A stretch of 37,014 nt of DNA from UBA3478 sp049596955 (GTDB taxonomy: Bacteria; Bacteroidota; Bacteroidia; Flavobacteriales; Flavobacteriaceae). The notes beneath the pieces were generated by a model, which was given only the letters and a program-made list of their open reading frames with translations, was not told the DNA's origin and ran no database searches. The position numbers and the translations under genes were made by a program. Positions 7,679 through 13,891 of the stretch are shown in pieces (position 1 is the stretch's first letter; every line of letters starts with the position of its first letter). The DNA lies in assembly GCA_049596955.1 (NCBI GenBank), contig JBMYMD010000018.1, forward strand, positions 1 through 37,014. Direction: 5' to 3'.

Positions 7679-10093
7679 TTAATTTCTTAAGGGTTTACCG
7701 GTTTTTAACATGTGTTGAATGCGCTCTATGGTTTTTCGCTCTCCACAAAGGGATAGAAAAGCTTCGCGTTCGATATCTAATAGGTATTGTTCACTTACGG
7801 TTTGAGAAGAAGATAAGTCACCTCCGGACATTACGTAAGCCAGTTTAGAGGCAATTTTTTTGTCGTGTTCACTGATGTAACCTCCGGCTTGCATTCCGTC
7901 GATTCCTACTAAAAACATACCCAAGGCTTGTTTACCTAAAACTTTAACGTCTTTGCGTTGAATGGGTTGGGTATATCCCTTTTCAGCGAAACTGAGCACT
8001 CTTTTTTTAGCTTCAGCAATTTGTCTGTCTTTGTTGACTATGACAAGGTCTTTGTGCTGTTGTAAGACACCAATATCAAATGCTTCATAGGCCGAGGTCG
8101 CCACCTTAGCCATTCCGATATTCATGAAATACTCCTGCAATACGTTGAGCTCAACATCATTTTTTCTGAAATGAGAAGCGGCTCGTAATGTCATTTCTTT
8201 AGATCCAGCTCCACCAGGAATAACACCTACGCCGAATTCAACGAGTCCAATGTAGGTTTCTGCTGCAGCAACCACAGAATCGGCATGCATACTCAATTCA
8301 CATCCGCCACCTAAGGTGAGTCCATGAGGGGCAACCACAGTGGGAATTGAAGAATATCGCATGCGCATCACGGTATCTTGAAAATACTTTATGGCCATAT
8401 TGAGCTCTTCGTATTCTTGTTCAACCGCCATCATAAAGATCATGCCAATATTGGCACCTACTGAAAAATTTTCTCCTTGATTACCTATGATGAGGCCTTC
8501 GTATTCTTTTTCCGCAATATCTACAGCCTTATTTAGACCAGCCAATACATCACCGCCTATAGTGTTCATTTTAGATTGGAATTCCATATTTAGTACTCCG
8601 TCACCTAAATCTTGAATAGCACACTCACTATTGGTGAAAATGGTTTTCTTTTCTCTGATGTTGTCTAAGATGATAAAGGCATCAGCACCTGGTTTTTTGA
8701 CAAAGGAATCGCTTTGCTGATCAAAGTAATAGGTTAGGCCTTCTTTAACTTGATAAAAACTGAAAGCAGTATCGTCATTTGCTTTTGATGTGATCCAGTC
8801 TGCAGCTTGTTGCTCTGCTTCTGCTATTAGTTCGATTCCTTTTTGAAAGCCGATAGCGTCCCATATCTGAAAAGGTCCGTGTTGCCATCCAAATCCTGCT
8901 TTCATCGCATCATCAATCTTGTAAAGGGCATCTGTAATTTCACCTACACGGTGAGAGACATAAGCAAAGAGTTCACCAAGGCTTTTTCGGTAGAATAGAC
9001 TCGCTTTGTCGTCACCACTTATGAGTATTGGGAATCTGTCAATCACATTGTCTATTCCTTTGGTTTTTTCTAGGATGGGAAACTTGGATTTTTTCTGACT
9101 CGTGTAGGTAAGACTGTCAAGATCCAAGGATAATATTTCTGTCTTACCAGCTTCATTCTTGGTTTTTTTGTAAAAACCTGAGCCTGTTTTACTTCCCAAC
9201 CATTTTTGTTCCATCATGGTTTCGATAAAAGCAGGAAGCTCAAATACGCTGTGACGTTCATCATCTGGACAATGCTCACTAATGCCATTGGCCACATGAA
9301 CAAGGGTGTCTAAACCAACTACATCCACAGTTCTAAAGGTCGCTGATTTTGGACGACCTATAAGCGGTCCGGTTAGTTTGTCTACGTCTTCAACGCTCAT
9401 ATCCAGCTTTTTGACCGTGTGGAACAAACTCTGAATACTGAAAATACCTATTCGATTTCCGATGAACGCTGGAGTGTCTCTTGCGACTACAGGTGTTTTT
9501 CCTAAAAATTTATCCGCAAATAAGGTAAAAAATGAGATCACTTCGTCTGAAGTATGCCCAGACGGAATGATTTCGAATAATTTTAAATAACGTGCGGGGT
9601 TGAAAAAATGTGTTCCGCAAAAGTGTTTTTTGAAGTCATCTGATCGACCTTCTAACATAAGCTGAATAGGAATCCCAGAAGTGTTTGTGCTTATCAGCGT
9701 TCCGGGTTTTCTGTGCTGTTCTATTTGTTCAAAAACTTGAAGTTTAATGTCTAAACGCTCGACAACCACTTCAATAATCCAGTCAACATCAGAGACTTTT
9801 GATAAATCATCTTCTAAATTCCCTATGCTTATTCGGCTCTTAAAGCTTGGATGATAGAGCGGAGCTGGTTTTGATTTGACGGCCTTCTCCAAAGATTCCC
9901 GTACAATTCGATTGCGAACTTTAGGCTCTGAAAGACTCAGCTTTTGCTTTTCTTCATTTTCATTAAGCGATTTGGGAACAATATCTAAAAGCAGCACTTC
10001 GAGGCCGATGTTAGCAAAATGACAGGCAATACCGCTTCCCATTATTCCGGAGCCAATGACTGCTACTTTTTTAATCCGTCTTTTTGTATTCAT
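7679..10093 (-). CDS. fadN: 3-hydroxyacyl-CoA dehydrogenase / enoyl-CoA hydratase, FadN type
   Basis: An 804-residue bifunctional beta-oxidation enzyme with dehydrogenase first and hydratase last, the order of Bacillus FadN and opposite to Escherichia coli FadB. The NAD-binding motif is GSGIMG (14-19), and the dehydrogenase catalytic His is H162 in THFFNP. Two 3-hydroxyacyl dehydrogenase C-terminal domains follow (about 200-300 and 370-450). The crotonase domain (about 490-690) keeps both catalytic glutamates, E599 in GGGCELS and E619 in GLVEFG, exactly 20 residues apart as in FadB. It begins 2 nt after the marR stop. The order fadN-fadA-fadE is the same as in Bacillus. Confident in both activities. 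Confidence 0.94.
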   Translation of the reverse strand: MNTKRRIKKVAVIGSGIMGSGIACHFANIGLEVLLLDIVPKSLNENEEKQKLSLSEPKVRNRIVRESLEKAVKSKPAPLYHPSFKSRISIGNLEDDLSKVSDVDWIIEVVVERLDIKLQVFEQIEQHRKPGTLISTNTSGIPIQLMLEGRSDDFKKHFCGTHFFNPARYLKLFEIIPSGHTSDEVISFFTLFADKFLGKTPVVARDTPAFIGNRIGIFSIQSLFHTVKKLDMSVEDVDKLTGPLIGRPKSATFRTVDVVGLDTLVHVANGISEHCPDDERHSVFELPAFIETMMEQKWLGSKTGSGFYKKTKNEAGKTEILSLDLDSLTYTSQKKSKFPILEKTKGIDNVIDRFPILISGDDKASLFYRKSLGELFAYVSHRVGEITDALYKIDDAMKAGFGWQHGPFQIWDAIGFQKGIELIAEAEQQAADWITSKANDDTAFSFYQVKEGLTYYFDQQSDSFVKKPGADAFIILDNIREKKTIFTNSECAIQDLGDGVLNMEFQSKMNTIGGDVLAGLNKAVDIAEKEYEGLIIGNQGENFSVGANIGMIFMMAVEQEYEELNMAIKYFQDTVMRMRYSSIPTVVAPHGLTLGGGCELSMHADSVVAAAETYIGLVEFGVGVIPGGAGSKEMTLRAASHFRKNDVELNVLQEYFMNIGMAKVATSAYEAFDIGVLQQHKDLVIVNKDRQIAEAKKRVLSFAEKGYTQPIQRKDVKVLGKQALGMFLVGIDGMQAGGYISEHDKKIASKLAYVMSGGDLSSSQTVSEQYLLDIEREAFLSLCGERKTIERIQHMLKTGKPLRN

Positions 10094-10095
10094 TT

Positions 10096-10557
10096 TTATT
10101 CGGGATTTAGAGTTGATTTTATTTCTGAAGCTACATTTTCAAGCATTTCAATGGTCTTGAAGTAACCTTTTATGTCTTCTGTACTCAATTTAGAGGTTAC
10201 ACGCTGATTAAAATTCAGAACGTGCTCTTTGATTAGATCTCGTTTTTCCAAACCAAGTGCTGTGAGATGAATATGTACGCCTCTTTTGTCGACTGGGTTT
10301 TGTTTTCGCTCAATGAGATTTAAATCTTCAAGGTTATTCATAAGCCTAGAGAGCGAAGTGGATTCCATTCCCATCATAGGGCCGAGCGCGGTGCTGGATA
10401 TACCATTTTTAGGATCTAGGTTTAAAAGCGTAAGTCCCACAGCCATAGTTACACCATAAGGTTTGGCCATTTCGTTATACATTTTTGAAATACTCTGCCA
10501 AGTTGCTCTTAACGCGTGATCTAGGGTAATATTTTGAATGCTGTCAGACACATTCAA
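10096..10557 (-). CDS. MarR-family transcriptional regulator of the beta-oxidation run
   Basis: A 153-residue winged-helix regulator of the MarR family. The winged helix lies at about residues 44-107 and includes ISSTALGPMMGMESTSLSRL and the wing region KRGVHIHLT; helices at both ends would form the dimer interface. No in-frame ATG is available: an in-frame TAA lies 15 nt upstream of the TTG at 10557, so translation starts at that TTG or at the GTG at 10551. The gene heads the fad run, 2 nt before fadN. By analogy with other fatty-acid regulators it probably senses an acyl-CoA and represses its own operon; that role is inference. A 26-bp inverted repeat lies immediately upstream. Confidence 0.88.
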   Translation of the reverse strand: MNVSDSIQNITLDHALRATWQSISKMYNEMAKPYGVTMAVGLTLLNLDPKNGISSTALGPMMGMESTSLSRLMNNLEDLNLIERKQNPVDKRGVHIHLTALGLEKRDLIKEHVLNFNQRVTSKLSTEDIKGYFKTIEMLENVASEIKSTLNPE

Positions 10558-10563
10558 ATATAC

Positions 10564-10589
10564 AAAATATTATGCATGCATAGTATTTT
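10564..10589. promoter_or_regulatory. Probable MarR operator (26-bp inverted repeat)
   Basis: The centre TATGCATGCATA (10571-10582) is a perfect 12-bp palindrome. It extends to a 26-bp repeat with a single mismatched pair (positions 10570 and 10583). It ends 6 nt upstream of the TTG start of marR. MarR dimers typically bind imperfect palindromes of about 20 bp overlapping their own promoters, so autoregulation of marR and the fad run is a reasonable inference. Binding is not shown by the sequence alone. Confidence 0.55.
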
Positions 10590-10669
10590 TTTTAACAATA
10601 TAAAATGTAGAAAAATTTTGTGATTATTTTTGAAAAATAGAGCGTGTTAAATGCACTTCTTTTGCTTTA

Positions 10670-10696
10670 ATTACACAATTTATTGTCTTGTGTAAT
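10670..10696. repeat. Inverted repeat ATTACACAA / TTGTGTAAT
   Basis: Two perfect 9-bp arms (10670-10678 and 10688-10696) are separated by 9 bp. The right-arm 9-mer occurs a third time in the same orientation at 10878-10886. The arrangement could be a regulator-binding site or a small hairpin; which protein might bind is unknown. Confidence 0.45.
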
Positions 10697-10925
10697 CTAT
10701 TATAGAAGTCTTTAAATTGTTTTAGTTAATTGTAATGATTACACTTTAAATAACATAACGTAGATTGTTTTAGGCCCTGTTTATAACTATCTTATAGTTA
10801 ATTTGTTAAACAAAATTCTCATTGTTGTTTATCATTGAATTTTCTGCAATAATTAATGGTGAATTTCTACAAAATCATTGTGTAATAACTTGTATTTTAC
10901 AATATTCATTTTTTTTAACCAAACT

Positions 10926-10939
10926 CTTTAGTACTAAAG
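10926..10939. promoter_or_regulatory. 14-bp perfect palindrome upstream of the 70-residue gene
   Basis: The sequence CTTTAGTACTAAAG is a perfect palindrome whose right edge lies 55 nt upstream of the ATG at 10995. Its GTACTAAA half recurs downstream of the two-gene unit at 11787-11794, inside GTACTA-aa-TAGTAC. This is a candidate operator with no known binding protein. Confidence 0.35.
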
Positions 10940-10994
10940 TAGGATGTAATAAATTTCGTTTGACTAAACATATTTAAAATCTTAACTATAGATT

Positions 10995-11207
10995 ATGGAA
11001 AATCCAACTTTAGAGTATACTAAGGATATCTTGATGAAGGTATCTTTTAGTTATGAATTATTTACCAAAGAAATACAAAAAGCTATCAAGCAACTTTTAC
11101 CTTATGAGCTTTTAGAGCTGAGAATATGGCTCGAAGAGTTTTTAGATGACAAACCTGAACTTTCGAATTCAAAACAAATGTTTACCATTTTTCAAACACA
11201 TTTATGA
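10995..11207 (+). CDS. Conserved-looking small protein of unknown function (70 residues)
   Basis: A 70-residue acidic, helix-rich protein beginning MENPTLEYTKDILMKVSF. It has no signal peptide, membrane segment or cysteines. I recall similar short proteins in flavobacterial genomes, with a core resembling the segment KVSFSYELFTKEIQKAIKQL followed by LLPYELLELRIWL, but I cannot name a function. It reads as two amphipathic helices (about 16-36 and 40-55) joined by a proline at the PYEL turn, which would suit a protein-protein interaction role. It starts at an ATG and ends at a TGA at 11205-11207, 25 nt before the preferred start of the SRPBCC-like gene, so the two are probably co-transcribed. 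Both sit alone on the plus strand between minus-strand fatty-acid genes. Confidence 0.7.
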   Translation: MENPTLEYTKDILMKVSFSYELFTKEIQKAIKQLLPYELLELRIWLEEFLDDKPELSNSKQMFTIFQTHL

Positions 11208-11232
11208 TTCTTGGAGACTAGGAGAAAATAAG

Positions 11233-11727
11233 GTGAGAGTTTCGAAGAAAATCATGTTGAATCATCCAAAGCACAGGGTATGGGAAGTTGTATCCTCACA
11301 AAGTGCATTAGAGCTCTATCACCCTTTTTGTATGAAAAACCCTGTTGTGATATGGTCAGAAGAAAAAAAGGATAAAATTATTTATTTAAATGGTCTAGAA
11401 TACATTAGAGAATACAACAAATGGACTACAAATTCTGGATTTGAACTTTCGATTGGAAAAGAAAATGGTAAAAAATCAAATGTAGCGTGGCAATTACAAG
11501 ATCATGGAGAAGGTTGCAGTTTGACAATAAGCATATATCCGTACAAAACGAGCAAAGTTCCCAAATATATGCACGCTTTCATCTATCTTTTTATCATCAA
11601 ACCCAAATTGGGACAATATTTAACTAATGTTTTAAAAGGTCTAGAATATTATCTTGATTATCAAACTCCGGTTGAAAAAAATCATTTTGGTCAGCACCCT
11701 TGGTTTTCGCAGCATAAGCCAATTTAA
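11233..11727 (+). CDS. SRPBCC-superfamily-like protein
   Basis: A 164-residue protein, if the GTG at 11233 is the start. That codon is preceded by AGGAG (11220-11224) and places the first beta strand (VRVSKKIMLNHPKHRVWEVV) at the N-terminus, as usual for SRPBCC/START-like domains. An upstream ATG at 11146 would add 29 residues but would overlap the previous gene by 62 nt, so I disfavour it. Features matching the fold are the opening strand plus a helix with VWEVVSS, the following ALELYHPFC, a middle set of strands (NVAWQLQDHG, CSLTISIYPY) and a long C-terminal helix (KLGQYLTNVLKGLEYYLDYQ). Such proteins bind lipids or other hydrophobic ligands in a cavity. No catalytic function can be assigned. 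The flanking fatty-acid genes make a lipid ligand plausible but unproven. Confidence 0.7.
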   Translation: MRVSKKIMLNHPKHRVWEVVSSQSALELYHPFCMKNPVVIWSEEKKDKIIYLNGLEYIREYNKWTTNSGFELSIGKENGKKSNVAWQLQDHGEGCSLTISIYPYKTSKVPKYMHAFIYLFIIKPKLGQYLTNVLKGLEYYLDYQTPVEKNHFGQHPWFSQHKPI

Positions 11728-12078
11728 ATACTAACTCACTCTAAATTGTCTTTAACTGTTTTGTTTAGTTTTTTAAACAAAAAATGGTACTAAATAGTAC
11801 AATGTGTTGTAAATCAACTTAAACAAAATTATTAGCAGGCAGTATTATAAAGTATATTGCTATGATTATGAAGTATTATACCATAATTATTGCTCTCAAG
11901 TACTTAACCAATTTTGATAATACTTCAGCCAAAACTATTCCACCCCTCTTTAGATATCAATACCCAGCCTTATCTAGGGGGGTGTTTTTTATTTAATCGA
12001 TGGTAAAATTTCCGCAATCTTATTTTTTCAAATGATTTGATTCGATCTTAAATGATAGAATAGCAGATAATACATATG
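11728..12078. other. Intergenic region between convergent SRPBCC-like and acyl-CoA synthetase genes
   Basis: A 351-bp AT-rich stretch. It contains TTGTTTA...TAAACAA at about 11761-11780, the interrupted palindrome GTACTA-aa-TAGTAC at 11787-11800, and a strong plus-strand terminator at 11941-11990. Between 11800 and 11940 I see no convincing gene. A terminator more than 200 nt beyond the SRPBCC stop leaves room for a long 3' UTR or a small RNA. A 44-codon open frame at 11862-11996 runs through the terminator and is not called. Confidence 0.55.
11941..11990 (+). terminator. Rho-independent terminator, plus strand
   Basis: A GC-rich stem pairs CACCCC (11941-11946) with GGGGTG (11979-11984) and, inside it, TAGATA (11951-11956) with TATCTA (11971-11976), with a small internal loop. 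It is followed directly by six T residues and ATTT. The asymmetry of the T-run makes it a plus-strand terminator, serving the 70-residue/SRPBCC unit or a separate short transcript. Confidence 0.75.
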
Positions 12079-13851
12079 TTACTCTCCATAAATGTCATTG
12101 TAAAGATCTATATAACGCTCTTTAATGAATTTACGTTTTAACTTCATAGTTGGTGTGAGGTGACCAAGATCAATACTCCAAACCTCAGGAGTTAATCTGA
12201 ATTGTTTTATTTTTTCCCATTTAGCAAAAGCCTCGTTTGCTTTTTCAATTTCCTCGGCGATTCTGTTGATCACATCCGTATTTTTCACCAACTCTGCTGG
12301 GTCGCTCGGAATTGAAATACCTTTTTTATTCGCCCAATCTATTACAAATTCAAAGTTTGGCTGAATAAGTGCAGCTGGCATTTTCTCACCTTCTCCTACG
12401 ACCATTATTTGTTCAATAAAAAATGATTCTTTACACTTATTCTCAAGGAGTTGAGGTGCAACGTATTTTCCTCCAGAAGTCTTGAACATTTCTTTTTTAC
12501 GATCTGTGATTCTCAAGAAACCCTCTGAATCAATTTCACCAATATCTCCTGTATGAAAGAAATCATCAATAATTACTTCTGCCGTTTTCTCTGGGTCTTT
12601 GTAGTAGCCCATCATCACGTTAGGACCTTTACACAAAATTTCTCCATCCTCAGCTATTTTAACCTCTAAGCCAGATATCACTCTTCCAACGGTTCCAATT
12701 TTCCAACCGCGATTTCGTTCGTCGTTTACACTGATTACAGGAGAAGTCTCTGTGAGTCCGTACCCTTCCATAACTGGAATGCCAGCAGCACCAAAAACAC
12801 GAGCCAATCTGGGCTGAAGGGCTGCACTTCCTGAAACTAATAAGTCTAAATTTCCTCCTAGAGCTTGTTGCCATTTACTGAAGATTAACTTTCGTGCTAG
12901 TTTTAGTCTGGTTTCATACCACCAACCGTTTTGACCGTACGGCTCGTATCTTAACCCAAGAGAAACCGCCCAAAAAAACAAGTTTTTCTTTATACCGGTA
13001 AGGTCTTTTCCTTTTGAAACAATCTTGTCGTAAACTTTTTCTAAAAGTCTTGGGACCACGGTCATGATCATTGGTTTGACCTCGTTAATATTCTCACTGA
13101 TTTTATCTAAACCTTCACCGTAATACACACTAACACCACAATATTGGTAGATGTATAAAATTACACGTTCAAAAATGTGACATAATGGAAGGAAACTCAA
13201 GGCGTGAGAACCATCTACAAAAGGAACACGCTCTTCAGCAGCAAGTACATTTTGAACAATATTGCTATGAGAAAGCATTACACCCTTTGGGCGTCCAGTG
13301 GTTCCCGAGGTATATATTATAGTCGCTAAATTTTCCTCGGCAACAGCGGCCTTTCTTTTTTCAACCTCTTCTTGTTCTGCAATATTTTTTCCTTTGTCTA
13401 AAATATCGCTCCAGTGCGTGCAATTTTCGAGCTGATCAAAACTGTAAATCTCTTTCACAGTTTTTAGCTCATTACTGATTTTTAGTACTTTATCCAGCAC
13501 TTCTTGACATGAAACTACAACAATTTTAGACTCGCTATGATTTAATATATAAGCGTAATCATCTTCAGATATAGTGGGGTAGATGGGTACCGTTTGTGCA
13601 CCCACCTGTAATGCTCCAATGTCAAAAATGCTCCACTCTGTTCTGTTGGTCATTGAGATCATCGCCACTTTGTCGTTGGGCTCAATTCCAATATTGATTA
13701 GGCCTCGACTTACGGCATTGGCGTGGTCAATGACCTCTTTTGTGCTTAATGATTTCCATACGCCATTGTACTTAGTGGAAAGGCATTTTTCTAAAGGGTT
13801 GTTTTTTTCTTGGTGATAAATAAAGTCGAATAATCTAGTAATCGTTGACAT
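12079..13851 (-). CDS. fadD: Long-chain fatty acid-CoA ligase (AMP-forming)
   Basis: A 590-residue acyl-CoA synthetase of the ANL (adenylate-forming) superfamily. It activates fatty acids with ATP and CoA, feeding beta-oxidation or membrane lipid synthesis. The phosphate-binding loop is YTSGTTGRPKG at 180-190. It is followed by the aromatic motif GYGLTETSP, the hinge-region motif FHTGDIG, and the segment ITDRKKEMFKTSGGKYVAP, which carries the C-terminal domain. The length and the FEPVIL-like segment (HIFERVILY) fit the long-chain group found in Bacteroidota. It lies 40 nt downstream of purL and may share its transcript, although an inverted repeat sits in the gap. Functionally it belongs with the fad run at 4664-10557, but it is separated from that run by the plus-strand pair. 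Confidence 0.93.
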   Translation of the reverse strand: MSTITRLFDFIYHQEKNNPLEKCLSTKYNGVWKSLSTKEVIDHANAVSRGLINIGIEPNDKVAMISMTNRTEWSIFDIGALQVGAQTVPIYPTISEDDYAYILNHSESKIVVVSCQEVLDKVLKISNELKTVKEIYSFDQLENCTHWSDILDKGKNIAEQEEVEKRKAAVAEENLATIIYTSGTTGRPKGVMLSHSNIVQNVLAAEERVPFVDGSHALSFLPLCHIFERVILYIYQYCGVSVYYGEGLDKISENINEVKPMIMTVVPRLLEKVYDKIVSKGKDLTGIKKNLFFWAVSLGLRYEPYGQNGWWYETRLKLARKLIFSKWQQALGGNLDLLVSGSAALQPRLARVFGAAGIPVMEGYGLTETSPVISVNDERNRGWKIGTVGRVISGLEVKIAEDGEILCKGPNVMMGYYKDPEKTAEVIIDDFFHTGDIGEIDSEGFLRITDRKKEMFKTSGGKYVAPQLLENKCKESFFIEQIMVVGEGEKMPAALIQPNFEFVIDWANKKGISIPSDPAELVKNTDVINRIAEEIEKANEAFAKWEKIKQFRLTPEVWSIDLGHLTPTMKLKRKFIKERYIDLYNDIYGE

Positions 13852-13855
13852 GTTC

Positions 13856-13875
13856 GCATAGTGTTAGTTCTATGC
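13856..13875 (-). promoter_or_regulatory. Inverted repeat between purL and fadD
   Basis: GCATAG (13856-13861) and CTATGC (13870-13875) are perfect 6-bp arms around an 8-nt spacer. The repeat begins 4 nt upstream of the fadD ATG. It has no T-run on its downstream (minus-strand) side, so it is not a classical terminator; it could be an operator or a leader hairpin that affects initiation. Confidence 0.35.
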
Positions 13876-13891
13876 AAAATAAGGATAATCA

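Larger units (their letters stand above)
10558..10994. other. AT-rich, repeat-rich divergent intergenic region
   Basis: This 437-bp stretch separates the divergent marR run and the 70-residue gene. I see no coding potential in it. It holds several inverted repeats: the 26-bp element next to marR, the TTACACAA/TTGTGTAA pair, a 13-bp repeat at 10731-10743 (TGTAATGATTACA), a 17-bp repeat at 10784-10800 (TAACTAT, 3 nt, ATAGTTA), TTTGTTAAACAAA at 10802-10814, and a 14-bp perfect palindrome at 10926-10939. AT-rich DNA gives short palindromes by chance, so only the longest ones are listed separately. Promoters for both directions must lie here, but no clean TAnnTTTG box with a partner was found for the plus-strand gene. 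Confidence 0.6.

Noticed and set aside
10558..10994. Riboswitch or tRNA in the long intergenic region
   Set aside because: I could not build a cloverleaf or any known riboswitch core; the region contains only short AT-rich inverted repeats.
11761..11780. TTGTTTA...TAAACAA repeat as terminator of the SRPBCC gene
   Set aside because: The stem is all A/T except one pair per arm and is followed by A residues, not T, on the plus strand. The 11941-11990 hairpin is far stronger.
11862..11996. 44-codon open frame starting MIMKYYTIIIALKYL
   Set aside because: It reads through the stem and T-run of the terminator at 11941-11990 and ends right after it, has no recognisable family, and has no clear start context. 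A chance frame over an RNA structure is more likely.
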